NCBI RefSeq assembly: GCF_003268025.1
Contig: NZ_QLUW01000002.1
Coordinates: 682,001-746,000, forward strand
DNA: 64,000 bases
Source of the DNA: Paenibacillus montanisoli
GTDB lineage: Bacteria; Bacillota; Bacilli; Paenibacillales; Paenibacillaceae
Reading direction: 5' to 3'
Made by a program: the position numbers and the translations under genes. Under the pieces are notes generated by a model. It had not been told where the DNA came from and did no database searches. It worked only from the letters and a program-made list of their open reading frames with translations. Positions 35,971 to 45,858 of the stretch are shown here, one piece after another (position 1 is the first letter of the stretch; each line of letters opens with the position of its first letter).

Positions 35971-36587
35971 TCGTTAGGCACTCCTAAAGCGCTGAATATT
36001 TTATCGAAGGATTCCGGGTCCGGAATAAGGAAGAAATGGCCTGCCAGTTCCTCCCGTCCTTCAAGAAACGTGGTATTGATCAGCAGCGCGGAATCGCCCA
36101 TTTCACCGTATTGAACAAGTCCGCAGCTCAGAATGGCACCGGCCATGTCCACTGCGATGGCAGGGACGGTCGGTGACAAGCACAATTGCGTGAAATCGGC
36201 CAAAGAAGATAAATAGGAGCCTGCCAGGATGTTTCCGATTTCACTCAATGCGGAAAATTCCATTTCGGAATAGCCTGCCTCTTCGGATGGCTCGATGGCA
36301 AGCAGGTTGCGCAGCAGTTTTCGGGCCGAATGCTCATCGATGATGAAGAACATGTTCCCTGGGGCATCGCCTTCAACCCGAAGGAAGACGGCGATGACGA
36401 CCTGCTCAAACCCTCCGACCCGGTCTGCGACTCGTTCAAACGGAATTAAACTGACAGTGGGGACATTCATATCGACAGGCTTGTCCAGAAGCCGGGACAG
36501 CGCCGTCGCCGCATTGCCGGCTCCGATGTTCCCGACTTCCTTCAATACATCAAGCTTGAATGCTTCCAGCTTCGCCAATGGATTCAC
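35967..36587 (-). CDS. cheC: CheY-P phosphatase CheC
   Basis: Removes phosphate from CheY-P for adaptation. Both pseudo-repeat active sites are visible: DVLKEVGNIGAGNAATALS near the N-terminus and FSALSEIGNILAGSYLSSLA in the second half, each with the essential Glu and Asn. The 206-residue length is normal. The start is GTG, with GAGGT upstream. It lies 5 bp after cheW and overlaps cheD. Confidence 0.96.
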   Translation of the reverse strand: MNPLAKLEAFKLDVLKEVGNIGAGNAATALSRLLDKPVDMNVPTVSLIPFERVADRVGGFEQVVIAVFLRVEGDAPGNMFFIIDEHSARKLLRNLLAIEPSEEAGYSEMEFSALSEIGNILAGSYLSSLADFTQLCLSPTVPAIAVDMAGAILSCGLVQYGEMGDSALLINTTFLEGREELAGHFFLIPDPESFDKIFSALGVPNE

Positions 36588-36592
36588 GCGGC

Positions 36593-37054
36593 TTAAACCT
36601 CTTGCTCTTCCAATTGAATGATTTCGTTCTTGTTGAGCACCTCGGAGAGGTTAAGCATGATGAGCAGCCGGCTGCCCCCGATTTTGGCTACACCGCGCAA
36701 ATATTTGGCTTTAATGCCGCCGACAACCTCCGGGGGCAATTCGATGCTGTCTGTATTGATATCGATGACATCGTTAGCCGAATCGACGATAAAGCCGACC
36801 TCCAGATCATTCACCGCAACGATAATAATTCTGGAGCTATCGGTTGCGTCCGACTCCGGCAAGCCGAAGCGGCCTCGAAGATCGATGACGGGAAGAACGA
36901 CGCCGCGCAGATTGATAACTCCTTTAATGAAGGCAAGCGTCTTGGGAACGCGCGTAATCGGCATCATGCGCTCGATCGTGCGCACCTTATCGACCTCGAT
37001 TCCGTATTCCTCGTGTGCAAGGCCAAATACGATAACTTTGATTTCCTCAGCCAC
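36593..37054 (-). CDS. cheW: Chemotaxis coupling protein CheW
   Basis: Bridges receptors and CheA in the signalling array. The 153-residue protein is a single CheW domain: VIVFGLAHEEYGIEVDKVRT, ITRVPKTLAFIKGVINLRGV, VLPVIDLRGRFGLPES. The GTG at 37054 has GGAGG 8 bp upstream; an in-frame TTG two codons earlier is too close to that site. It lies 14 bp downstream of cheA. Confidence 0.96.
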   Translation of the reverse strand: MAEEIKVIVFGLAHEEYGIEVDKVRTIERMMPITRVPKTLAFIKGVINLRGVVLPVIDLRGRFGLPESDATDSSRIIIVAVNDLEVGFIVDSANDVIDINTDSIELPPEVVGGIKAKYLRGVAKIGGSRLLIMLNLSEVLNKNEIIQLEEQEV

Positions 37055-37068
37055 TCGCAATCCCTCCT

Positions 37069-39141
37069 TTATTTAATAAGCGCATTAGGATCGACGATCA
37101 AAGCAACTTGCCCGTCGCCTAGTATGGTTGCGCCAGAAATAGCTTCAATATTGGTCAAATATGCGCCCAGCGATTTTAAGACGATTTCGCTTTGGCCGAT
37201 GAATTCGTCCACCGTGAGGGCACCTGTTTTATCGCCCTTGCGGATGACGACGATTTCCGTTTCCTGTTCCTCTTCCTCCAGGAAGGAGTTCGCTTCGAGC
37301 ACTTGGCTGAGCGAGATGAGCGGGATGAGCGAACCGCGGTAATCGATCATGCGGTTGCCGTGGATCTTCCGGATCTGCTCGCGCGGTATGATGCCCGTCT
37401 CCACGATGGAGGAGAGCGGAATGGCGTATTTCTCCGTCCCCAGCTTCACGAGCATCGCTGAAATAATCGATAGCGTAAGCGGCAATTGGATGGAGAATTT
37501 CGTGCCCTTTCCTTCCTTGGATTCAACGCTTACATTTCCGCCAATCGAAGCGATTTTGGATTTGACAACGTCAAGCCCAACGCCGCGCCCCGAAATATCG
37601 GAAATTTTGTCGGCCGTACTAAAGCCCGGCTCGAAGATGAGCATATTGATTTCGCTGTCTGTCAGCCGTTTCGCCTCATCTGCCGTAACGACGCCGTTCT
37701 TGATCGCAATCTGTTTGACCTTCTCACGGTTAATGCCGCTTCCGTCCTCTTCGACCTCGATGAATACATGGTTTCCGCTATGAAATGCGCGAAGATGAAC
37801 CGTTCCGGTCTCCGGCTTGCCTGCTGCAACTCGGCTGGCGGAAGGCTCGATCCCATGGTCCAGCGAGTTCCGTAGCAGGTGAACAAGCGGATCGCCGATT
37901 TCGTCAATGACGGTGCGGTCAAGCTCCGTGTCCGCTCCTGAAATAATGAGCTCGACTTTCTTGTCAAGCGTCTTGGCGAGGTCGCGGACCATCCGAGGGA
38001 ACCGGTTAAATACCGATTCGATCGGCACCATTCTCAGCTTCAGCACGATATTTTGCAAATCGCCGCTGACGCGGGTCATATGCTCAACGGTCTCGGTTAA
38101 GTCGTTGCGGCGAATTTCCGCAGCCAGCTGTTCAAGCCGAACGCGATCGATCAGCAGCTCGCTGAACAGGTTCATCAACGCGTCGAGCCGCTTGATATCG
38201 ACGCGGATCGTACGCGTAACGCTGCCGCCGGCTGCTTGTGCAGGCGCTGCAGGCACAGGCGCCGGCGCTAGGGCTGATGCTGCTGCCGTTTGCGATTGGG
38301 CAGCGTTAACTTCAGCTTGCGCCGCCAGCGGGCTTGCCGAAGCAACCGATGCTCCTTGCGCTGCCGAACCGCCCAGCTGCAGCAGCGATTCGCGGTCAAG
38401 CTTCGTAATGACGGCCGCTTCGATTTCGGATACCGATTCGATGCCTTGACGCAGCTCCTCTTCCGAGATGCCGGCTATCGTAAAAACAGTGAATGAGCGG
38501 TCGAACTTCTCTTGCTCGATCTCTTGGACGCTTGGCGCAGATGTGACAATCTCGCCGCTTCGTTCCAAGAAGTCGAACACCATGTAAGCGCGGGCTGCTT
38601 TCAAAATGCAGTCTTCGCGGACGGTTACGACGACGTGGTAGACGGACAGGCCGGCATCGATGGATTGAAGCATAATCGAGCTCTGAAAATCATCTAGCCC
38701 AGCACCTTCGATCGATGATCCGAATGCGGCCGCTTCGCTGGCTGCTGCTTTGTTCGTGTAGTCGCCCTTCACGATAGCCTGTAAGGATGCGACGATCGGG
38801 GTCACCTCCGCCTTGCCGGTTCCTCCGCCGATGATATCCTGTACCATCGATTCAAGCGCATCCAGCCCTTTGAACAGCGTATCGAAAATGAAATGGTCCA
38901 TCTTGAGCTTATTGTTGCGGACTAGATCAAGCACATTTTCCATTTCATGGGTGAGCGATGCGAGGTCTTCGAAGCCCATGGTCGCAGACATGCCCTTTAA
39001 TGTATGGGCGGACCGGAATATCACTTGCACGATGCCGATATCTTCCGGCGCGCCTTCCAGCTTCAACAGATTTTCGTTTAAGGCTTGCAGATGATCCTTG
39101 GATTCATCGATGAACATTGATAGATAGGCATTCATATCCAT
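37069..39141 (-). CDS. cheA: Chemotaxis histidine kinase CheA
   Basis: The receptor-coupled kinase that phosphorylates CheY and CheB. In the 690 residues, the P1 Hpt domain has the phospho-accepting histidine in IFRSAHTLKGMSATMGF (His46). A P2 region is followed by an Ala/Pro-rich linker (about 290-320), then P3 dimerisation. The P4 kinase domain shows the N box HLLRNSLDHGIE and the G motifs DISGRGVGLDVVKSKI and GKGTKFSIQLPLTL. P5 is CheW-like. The ATG at 39141 has AGGAGG 9 bp upstream. Gene order cheB-cheA-cheW-cheC-cheD matches B. subtilis. Confidence 0.97.
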   Translation of the reverse strand: MDMNAYLSMFIDESKDHLQALNENLLKLEGAPEDIGIVQVIFRSAHTLKGMSATMGFEDLASLTHEMENVLDLVRNNKLKMDHFIFDTLFKGLDALESMVQDIIGGGTGKAEVTPIVASLQAIVKGDYTNKAAASEAAAFGSSIEGAGLDDFQSSIMLQSIDAGLSVYHVVVTVREDCILKAARAYMVFDFLERSGEIVTSAPSVQEIEQEKFDRSFTVFTIAGISEEELRQGIESVSEIEAAVITKLDRESLLQLGGSAAQGASVASASPLAAQAEVNAAQSQTAAASALAPAPVPAAPAQAAGGSVTRTIRVDIKRLDALMNLFSELLIDRVRLEQLAAEIRRNDLTETVEHMTRVSGDLQNIVLKLRMVPIESVFNRFPRMVRDLAKTLDKKVELIISGADTELDRTVIDEIGDPLVHLLRNSLDHGIEPSASRVAAGKPETGTVHLRAFHSGNHVFIEVEEDGSGINREKVKQIAIKNGVVTADEAKRLTDSEINMLIFEPGFSTADKISDISGRGVGLDVVKSKIASIGGNVSVESKEGKGTKFSIQLPLTLSIISAMLVKLGTEKYAIPLSSIVETGIIPREQIRKIHGNRMIDYRGSLIPLISLSQVLEANSFLEEEEQETEIVVIRKGDKTGALTVDEFIGQSEIVLKSLGAYLTNIEAISGATILGDGQVALIVDPNALIK

Positions 39142-39188
39142 TTCCATGCACCTCCTGTATAAATGGCAGCAATACAATTATGTAGGCC

Positions 39189-40454
39189 TCACTTTCGAAC
39201 GGCGCTAGTAATGGCCGCTGCAATTTGGCGAAGGGGCATAACCGATTTGGCGACCCCCGCTTCAACTGCGGAACGCGGCATGCCATACACGATGCACGAT
39301 TCTTCGGCTTCGGCAATCGCGCTCTCTGCTCCGCTATCGATAAGAGCTTTCATTCCCTTAACCCCGTCGCTTCCCATGCCGGTCATGATTACCGCATGTC
39401 TGCGCAGCTCCGGGTATGCGGCGCAAGATTCGAACATCGTGTCGACGGACGGCCGATGACCGGCGCGCGGCGCTTCCTCCGACAATTTAATCGCGTACCC
39501 GCCGCTGTCCTTGGCTAGTTCCATATGGTAGCCGCCGGGAGCGATGTACACGACTCCGGCTTGCACTCGCTCGCCATGCGAAGCTTCCGTCACATGCAAG
39601 GAGCTGAAGGAGTCCAAACGCTGCGCTAGCGAACGTGTGAATTTGGGCGGCATGTGCTGTACGACCAGCACCGGAGCCGGGAAATCGGACGGAAGCGTCG
39701 TGATGACTTCATGGAGGGCGCGCGGCCCGCCAGTCGATGTACCGATTGCGACCAAATGCTTGAACGTTCTGTTCGTGCCTGGCTTGTTCGGTTTAACCGA
39801 CCGTCCCGCCGCATCAGCCTCGACTTTGAAATCGGCAACAGGAAGTTTTGGCTCCGTTTCCCGCTTCTTCGCAGCATGCTTGTCCGCTTTGGAAAGGGCT
39901 GCTGCAGCCGGCTTCAACGGCTTCTCCACTGCATCGGCTATAGGACTAAGCGGCGCTTCAAAGCCGATCTTCTGCTTTGTTGTCGGCGGCGCAACCGACT
40001 GACTTGGCGCAGGTAACGGCTGTACAGGCTGAAACAAGCAGGAATGGCGTTTGGTCAAGACGGCGATCCGAAGCTTCTCGAGCAGCTGCTCGCCGACCAT
40101 GTGAATATCGGGCGATTGAGGGCCCGATGGTTTGCGGATGAAGTCGAAAGCGCCGGTTTGCAACGCCCTGATCGTTTCTCTCATCCCGTCATCGCTAATG
40201 CTAGAGAGCATAATGATCGGTACCGGATGGATCCTCATAATGCGCTCAAGCGCCTCGAGTCCGTTCAATTCGGGCATTTCCAGATCCATCGTGATGACGT
40301 CCGGCTTCAGAGCGCGAACAGCTTCGACCGCTTCGCGGCCGTTGTCCGCGGTCGCGATAATTTCGAACTGAGGATCCATCGCAATCAGATCACAAAGAAT
40401 TTTCCGCATGAATGCGGAGTCATCGACAACCAAAACGCGAGCAGTAGAATGCAA
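39189..40454 (-). CDS. cheB: Protein-glutamate methylesterase CheB
   Basis: Demethylates chemoreceptors and can deamidate them. The N-terminal receiver has Asp11/Asp12 (VLVVDDSAFMRK) and the phospho-acceptor Asp57 (DVITMDLEMPELNG). A long linker of about 90 residues rich in Pro, Ala and Lys follows. The C-terminal methylesterase shows LVAIGTSTGGPRALHEV with the catalytic serine, then VVQHMPPKFT and MTGMGSDGVKG. The 421 residues are longer than the roughly 357 in B. subtilis because of the linker. The start is TTG with GAGGTG upstream. Confidence 0.96.
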   Translation of the reverse strand: MHSTARVLVVDDSAFMRKILCDLIAMDPQFEIIATADNGREAVEAVRALKPDVITMDLEMPELNGLEALERIMRIHPVPIIMLSSISDDGMRETIRALQTGAFDFIRKPSGPQSPDIHMVGEQLLEKLRIAVLTKRHSCLFQPVQPLPAPSQSVAPPTTKQKIGFEAPLSPIADAVEKPLKPAAAALSKADKHAAKKRETEPKLPVADFKVEADAAGRSVKPNKPGTNRTFKHLVAIGTSTGGPRALHEVITTLPSDFPAPVLVVQHMPPKFTRSLAQRLDSFSSLHVTEASHGERVQAGVVYIAPGGYHMELAKDSGGYAIKLSEEAPRAGHRPSVDTMFESCAAYPELRRHAVIMTGMGSDGVKGMKALIDSGAESAIAEAEESCIVYGMPRSAVEAGVAKSVMPLRQIAAAITSAVRK

Positions 40455-40480
40455 AGGCGCGACACCTCGTTTTCAAAGGA

Positions 40481-41356
40481 TCAATATGTAAGTCTGAACA
40501 TCTTATGTAAGAACCCTTTGACACCGCCGCTCGCTGCGGCAGGAGCCGCGGGAACGTCAGCGTATCGTTTGGCGATTTCCAGAATCGATTTCGACGCGTC
40601 CGTACCCGGAAACGCAATTGTAAAAGGCACTTGTTTCTTTACGGCTTTCGTTACGTTCGGATCATCCGGCAATATCCCTAGTACCGGCAGCTCTATATTG
40701 AGAAAGCGCTGCGACACGAGGCCGATCTTGTCCGCGGTTGCGCGGCCTTCCTTGGTATCGGTCGCCCGATTCACGATCAGCTTGAACTTGACTTCATGCT
40801 TCATCGCCGTGACCATCTTGATCAGCGCGTATGCATCCGTAATGGAGGTCGGCTCCGGCGTCGTCACGACGATCGTTTCCTGGGCAGCGGCAATAAACTT
40901 CACCGTTTCCTTGGATAACCCGGCTCCCGTATCGAACAGAATGACATCATACTGACCGTGCAGCCGGTTAATCTGAGCTGCGAAGTAATCCAGCTGAGCG
41001 GCCGATAGGTCGAGCAAATCCGTGAACCCGGAACCGCCTGCGATAAAATGAACGCCACCGGGTCCTTCCTGGATAATCTCCCAAATCGTTTTTTCCTGCT
41101 TCAATAGATGATAGAGGCTATACGGCGACGAAACGCCCATTAACACGTCGATATTGGCCATTGCGATATCGGCATCAAAGATGAGCGTTTTCATGCCGAT
41201 GCGCTGCAGCGCGAGCGCGAAGTTCAAGCTGAAATTCGATTTGCCGACTCCGCCTTTACCGCTTGTAACGGTAATAATTCGGGTTGACCGCCCCTCGTTC
41301 TGCTGCTCGCGATTGCGGACCATATTGCGAAGGGCTTCCGCCTGATCGTTAATCAT
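40481..41356 (-). CDS. flhG: FlhG/YlxH, MinD-like ATPase controlling flagellar number
   Basis: A ParA/MinD-family ATPase that works with FlhF and the C-ring proteins FliM and FliY to pattern flagella. The 291 residues show the deviant Walker A TVTSGKGGVGKSNFSLNFAL, the switch motif VILFDTGAGLSKE, and a C-terminal amphipathic-like tail VKGFLHKMFRLTY. The N-terminal DQAEALRNMV matches the activator helix that stimulates the FlhF GTPase. It overlaps flhF by 4 bp. Confidence 0.94.
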   Translation of the reverse strand: MINDQAEALRNMVRNREQQNEGRSTRIITVTSGKGGVGKSNFSLNFALALQRIGMKTLIFDADIAMANIDVLMGVSSPYSLYHLLKQEKTIWEIIQEGPGGVHFIAGGSGFTDLLDLSAAQLDYFAAQINRLHGQYDVILFDTGAGLSKETVKFIAAAQETIVVTTPEPTSITDAYALIKMVTAMKHEVKFKLIVNRATDTKEGRATADKIGLVSQRFLNIELPVLGILPDDPNVTKAVKKQVPFTIAFPGTDASKSILEIAKRYADVPAAPAAASGGVKGFLHKMFRLTY

Positions 41357-42690
41357 TGAGCCTCCCCCAACAATTGTGAGACATAACGCGCCGCCTTGAA
41401 CGGCGCTATATCATCCGGAACGGTTTGACCATATGCGATATAGGTCGGACGCAATCCGTGTTCCATAGCCAGATTAAGAATAGCGCCGTATGCGTTGGTT
41501 TCATCCTGTTTGGTATACAGCACCCGGTTGATGCCGTACTTGGCAAAATTTTCGGCGACCATCGACATATCTTTGAATTTGCCTGTCAAACTGAGCACCA
41601 GGAAGGTCTCTGCTTTGCTGCCGGTCTGGAGCAGGCTGTTCACTTCGGACACGAAAAGCTCGTTGCGGAAATTCCGGCCGGCCGTATCCATGAAGATCAG
41701 CTCGCGTTCTTCCAGCTGCTTGAAAGCTCTGGCTACCTCGGATGGCGAGAAAACGACCTCCAGCGGCACATTCAAAATCGTAGCGTACGTCCGCAATTGA
41801 TCGACGGCAGCTATCCGGTACGTATCCGATGTTATGAAGCCGACTTTGCGGCCGGCCTTCAACGTTTGTTCCGCCGCAAGCTTCGCAATGGATGTCGTTT
41901 TGCCTACCCCTGTTGGACCGACAAAATGGATCACCTGCGTATCGCTGCTGATGACGCCCGATTCAAATTCCTTCAACCATTCAAGCAGCGTCTGTTCAGC
42001 GGTGCTCCAAACGATCATTTGATCGACGGCGACTGGTTGATCCAACAAACCGGCCGCTTCCAGTTTCTGCTCCACCTGCTCGATCAGCCGGTCGGCCCAC
42101 GTTTGGCAAACCTCTTGTTCTAGCAGCCTGTCATATAGAGCTTGAATTGCTTCAGGTCTTGCTTGAAGCTGCTGCTGCTTCGACATGCGGACAATCCACT
42201 GCTTCATGTCGCGGATTTCGGCGAGCAGTTCGTCTTCATTAAAGCGCTGCTTCCCGCTCTCGGGAGCTGGCTGCTGCTTTACCGCTGTTCTAGCTTCGTA
42301 AGCTGTCGAAGAGGTTAGGCGCGGCACATCCATTTCCGGCTCTAGCAGCGCGGTAGCGCTCTGTTTTGCGGCCGGCCGCTTCGCGGATTGCCTTTCCGCC
42401 ATGTGTGAAGATGCCAGGCTGGCAATCGACGCGATCGTTTCGGGAGTAACCGCATGCGCGGCGCGCTTGGCAGCCTGCACCGTTTGCGGTCGTGCCGGCG
42501 GTTTGGCAGCCGTGCTGCCACCGGCTTCTACCGCAGCAATGACTTCGGTTTTCTTCTTGCCGAACATGCCAAGAAACCCGCCAATGCGAATCTCTTTCGT
42601 ATTCAAAATAATGGCGTCTGCGCCTAGTTCATTGCGAATCATCGGCAGGGCTTCGGGCAATGCATTGACCACGTAGCGCTTTACCTTCAT
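41353..42690 (-). CDS. flhF: SRP-type GTPase FlhF
   Basis: A signal-recognition-particle-family GTPase setting the site of flagellar assembly. In the 445 residues, an N-terminal basic domain begins MKVKRYVVNALPEALPMIRN, and a long linker rich in Ala and Lys follows. The NG domain has HFVGPTGVGKTTSIAKLA (G1), ITSDTYRIAAVDQLRTYA, MDTAGRNFRNEL (G3) and VLYTKQDETNAYGAI (G4). The C-terminus matches the binding region of FlhG. It is coupled by 4 bp overlaps to flhA and flhG. Confidence 0.96.
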   Translation of the reverse strand: MKVKRYVVNALPEALPMIRNELGADAIILNTKEIRIGGFLGMFGKKKTEVIAAVEAGGSTAAKPPARPQTVQAAKRAAHAVTPETIASIASLASSHMAERQSAKRPAAKQSATALLEPEMDVPRLTSSTAYEARTAVKQQPAPESGKQRFNEDELLAEIRDMKQWIVRMSKQQQLQARPEAIQALYDRLLEQEVCQTWADRLIEQVEQKLEAAGLLDQPVAVDQMIVWSTAEQTLLEWLKEFESGVISSDTQVIHFVGPTGVGKTTSIAKLAAEQTLKAGRKVGFITSDTYRIAAVDQLRTYATILNVPLEVVFSPSEVARAFKQLEERELIFMDTAGRNFRNELFVSEVNSLLQTGSKAETFLVLSLTGKFKDMSMVAENFAKYGINRVLYTKQDETNAYGAILNLAMEHGLRPTYIAYGQTVPDDIAPFKAARYVSQLLGEAQ

Positions 42691-44720
42691 AGATTCACCA
42701 CCCCAATGCTTTGAACTTCAATGCTAGGCTCAAGCTCGCTATATGACAGAACCGGGATATCTTGCATCGTCCGCTCCACGATTTGACGCAAATACATGCG
42801 AATCGTCGGCGAAGCCAGCACGATCGGTTGATGGCCGGACTGAATTTGCTTGTTGACCTGCTCGTTCAGCTTCTGATAAATCGTTTGCGTGGAAACCGGG
42901 TCAAGCGCGAGATAGCTGCCTTGGTCCGAGCTTTGCACCGACTCAGCTATCTTCTTCTCCAGCATCGGCCCGACCGTAATGACGCGCAGCGTATCGCCGT
43001 TGTGGGAGTACTGCTGCGTAATTTGTCTTGAGAGCGCCTGTCGAACATATTCGGTCAGAATATCCGGATCCTTGGTATAAGGCCCATGATCCGCAAGCGA
43101 CTCGAAAATCGTGACCATGTCGCGAATGGAGATCTTTTCCCGAAGCAGCTTAGCGAGCACCTTCTGAACATCCCCGATATTGAGGATCGAAGGAATGAGC
43201 TCATCGACCAATGCAGGATAAGAGTCTTTCACGTTATCAATGAGCGCCTTCGTTTCTTGGCGTCCGATCAATTCATGCGCATGGCGCTTGATCAATTCCG
43301 TGAGATGCGTCGCCACAACCGACGGCGGATCTACGACCGTATACCCCATCAATTCCGCGCGCTCCTTGGTTGCTTCGTCGATCCAGATCGCAGGCAAGCC
43401 GAAAGCCGGCTCAACGGTTTCGATCCCGATAATCGACTCGTCATCGAAGCCCGGGCTCATCGCCAGGTAGTGATTGAGCAAGAGCTCGCCTCGCGCGACT
43501 GTGTTTCCTTTGATTTTGATTATGTATTCGTTCGGTTTAAGCTGAATGTTATCGCGAATGCGGATGACCGGCACCACGAGACCGAGCTCGAGCGCGCATT
43601 GCCGCCGAATCATAATAATCCGGTCAAGCAAGTCTCCGCCTTGCTGCGTATCGGCGAGCGGGATCAGACCATAGCCGAATTCGAACTCGATCGGGTCGAC
43701 CTGCAGCAAACTGATGACGCTTTCTGGGCTTCGGACTTCCTCAATTTCCTGCTCTTCCACGAGCATTTCCTGTGCCTGCTGTTCTTTTGCAAGCGAATTT
43801 TGCATGCGGTATGCGCCGAATGTGATAATGGCGGCGAAAGGCAATGTCGCAACCGGGCCGATCGGCGTTCCGATGCCGAGCAGCGCAATCGTTCCGGCTA
43901 CGATATAGAGCAGCTTCGGATATCGAAACAGCTGTGCCGTTACGTCTTGAGCCAGGTTGCCGTCGGATGCGGCGCGCGTTACGATCAAGCCGGTCGCCGT
44001 GGAAATGAGCAAGGCCGGAATCTGGCTGACAAGACCGTCACCGATCGTAAGAACCGAGAAGGTGTGCAGCGAATCGGAAAAACTCATGCCATGGACGGAC
44101 ATGCCGATTACAAATCCGCCGATCAGGTTAATGATTAGAATGATGATGGATGCGATGGCATCCCCTTTAACGAATTTGCTGGCACCGTCCATGGAGCCGT
44201 AGAAGTCGGCTTCTCTTTCGATTTTTTGCCGGCGTTCCTTCGCTTGCTGTTCATTGATCAGTCCGGCGTTCAAATCTGCGTCGATACTCATCTGTTTACC
44301 TGGCATGGCATCCAAGGTGAATCGGGCGGCTACTTCGGCCACTCGCTCAGATCCTTTCGTGATGACGATAAACTGTACGACGACCAAAATTAAGAAGACG
44401 ACGAAGCCGATCGCGATTTGGCCGCCGGCCACCCAGTTGCCGAACGTTTCGACGACTTTGCCTGCATGAGCTTCGGCTAAAATATTTCTTGTCGTCGATA
44501 CGTTGAGCGCCAGACGGAACAAGGTCGTAAGAAGCAAAAGCGCCGGAAATATGGAGAATTGGAGCGCGTCCTGCGTATTCATCGAAATGAGCAGAATCAT
44601 GAGTGCCGCGGATATGTTGACAATCAGGAGCACATCTAGCAGAGCAGGTGGGATCGGAATGACCATCATAAGCACGATGCCGATGATCCCGATAAGTATG
44701 GTCAAGTCTTTAGCCTTCAT
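42687..44720 (-). CDS. flhA: Flagellar export gate protein FlhA
   Basis: The largest export-gate protein, a nonamer with eight transmembrane segments and a cytoplasmic ring that docks chaperone-substrate complexes. The 677 residues include the N-terminal membrane domain (ALLDVLLIVNISAALMILLI), the FHIPEP region (LNVSTTRNILAEAHAGKVVE, MPGKQMSIDADLNAGLINEQ) and a soluble C-terminal domain from about 330. The length is usual. It lies 29 bp after flhB and overlaps flhF. Confidence 0.98.
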   Translation of the reverse strand: MKAKDLTILIGIIGIVLMMVIPIPPALLDVLLIVNISAALMILLISMNTQDALQFSIFPALLLLTTLFRLALNVSTTRNILAEAHAGKVVETFGNWVAGGQIAIGFVVFLILVVVQFIVITKGSERVAEVAARFTLDAMPGKQMSIDADLNAGLINEQQAKERRQKIEREADFYGSMDGASKFVKGDAIASIIILIINLIGGFVIGMSVHGMSFSDSLHTFSVLTIGDGLVSQIPALLISTATGLIVTRAASDGNLAQDVTAQLFRYPKLLYIVAGTIALLGIGTPIGPVATLPFAAIITFGAYRMQNSLAKEQQAQEMLVEEQEIEEVRSPESVISLLQVDPIEFEFGYGLIPLADTQQGGDLLDRIIMIRRQCALELGLVVPVIRIRDNIQLKPNEYIIKIKGNTVARGELLLNHYLAMSPGFDDESIIGIETVEPAFGLPAIWIDEATKERAELMGYTVVDPPSVVATHLTELIKRHAHELIGRQETKALIDNVKDSYPALVDELIPSILNIGDVQKVLAKLLREKISIRDMVTIFESLADHGPYTKDPDILTEYVRQALSRQITQQYSHNGDTLRVITVGPMLEKKIAESVQSSDQGSYLALDPVSTQTIYQKLNEQVNKQIQSGHQPIVLASPTIRMYLRQIVERTMQDIPVLSYSELEPSIEVQSIGVVNL

Positions 44721-44749
44721 GACGCCCCACCTCCGTCGTTGTTAGTTGG

Positions 44750-45841
44750 TTACTTCACATTTTTTTTGAGCTTGTATACATAAGCCAGCACTTCCGCCAC
44801 AGCCTGAAACAAGTCGGAGGGAACCGTGTCGCCGATTTCCGTCCGATCATACAGCGCTCTGGCAAGCGGCCTGTTTTCCATCATGATGACGCCATGTTCC
44901 TTCGCGACATCTTTCATGCGAAGAGCCACGAAATCCATCCCCTTGGCGATCACTTTCGGGGCCTCCATCTTCGCACCGTCATATTGAAGCGCGATAGCAA
45001 AGTGAGTCGGGTTTGTGATGACGACGTCCGCCTTCGGCACGTCCTGCATCATACGCTGCAGAGCCATGCGCCGCTGGCGCTCCTTGATCTTGCCTTTGAT
45101 CAGCGGATCGCCTTCCGCTTTCTTGAATTCATCCTTGATGTCCTGTTTAGACATCCGCAGGCTCTTCTCGTGCTCGTAACGCTTGTACATATAGTCGAGA
45201 ATAGCCAATACGGCGAGGATGGCGCCGATTTCCAATCCCAGCTTAATCGTCACGCTTGCGATATAGGTGAAGATGTCACCGATCGATACAGACGCGAGCT
45301 GCATGATCACATCCAATTCGCGCCATAGGACGGAATAAACGATAAAGCCGATAAGCAGCAGCTTTAAGATGTTCTTAATGAATTCAACTACAGCATGCAT
45401 CGAGAATATCTGTTTGAAGCCTTTAATCGGATCGAGCTTGCTCAGCTTCATCTTGAGCGGCTCGCCCGTAAACAAGAATCCGATTTGAGCATAGTTGCCG
45501 AGTACTGCAATGAGGAACGCAATGGCAAAAATCGGTGCGAGAAGCATAAATCCCTGCATCATTAAATCGGCAAACAATGTAATGACGTTGTCCGCCGTCA
45601 CTTCCATCAGCAGTTTCTGTTCGAAGAGCGATCCGAACAAGCGCAGCAGACGCGTTTTATAATAGCCGCCCAACATCATAAAGCTGAGAAAAACAAAGAA
45701 GAGAATGAGCGCAGCCGGAACTTCCTGGCTCTTGGCCGTCTGGCCCTTCTGACGTGCTTCCTGTCTTTTCTTCGGTGTCGCACGCTCTGTTTTTTCTTGG
45801 GAGAACAGCTGAAGATCGAGCGTCCAACGATAGTTACCCAT
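44750..45841 (-). CDS. flhB: Flagellar export switch protein FlhB
   Basis: Controls the switch in export specificity from hook to filament through self-cleavage. The 363 residues start with LDLQLFSQEKTERATPKKRQ, followed by four transmembrane segments. The autocleavage site NPTH appears in ADVVITNPTHFAIALQYDG. The C-terminal cytoplasmic domain contains ENRPLARALYDRTEIGDTVP. The gene follows fliR by 17 bp. Confidence 0.98.
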   Translation of the reverse strand: MGNYRWTLDLQLFSQEKTERATPKKRQEARQKGQTAKSQEVPAALILFFVFLSFMMLGGYYKTRLLRLFGSLFEQKLLMEVTADNVITLFADLMMQGFMLLAPIFAIAFLIAVLGNYAQIGFLFTGEPLKMKLSKLDPIKGFKQIFSMHAVVEFIKNILKLLLIGFIVYSVLWRELDVIMQLASVSIGDIFTYIASVTIKLGLEIGAILAVLAILDYMYKRYEHEKSLRMSKQDIKDEFKKAEGDPLIKGKIKERQRRMALQRMMQDVPKADVVITNPTHFAIALQYDGAKMEAPKVIAKGMDFVALRMKDVAKEHGVIMMENRPLARALYDRTEIGDTVPSDLFQAVAEVLAYVYKLKKNVK

Positions 45842-45858
45842 AATGACTGCCCTCCTAC

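Noticed and set aside
38290-40955. Several 100-300 codon open frames opposite cheA, cheB and flhG
   Set aside because: Each lies fully inside a certain gene on the other strand and lacks conserved motifs.
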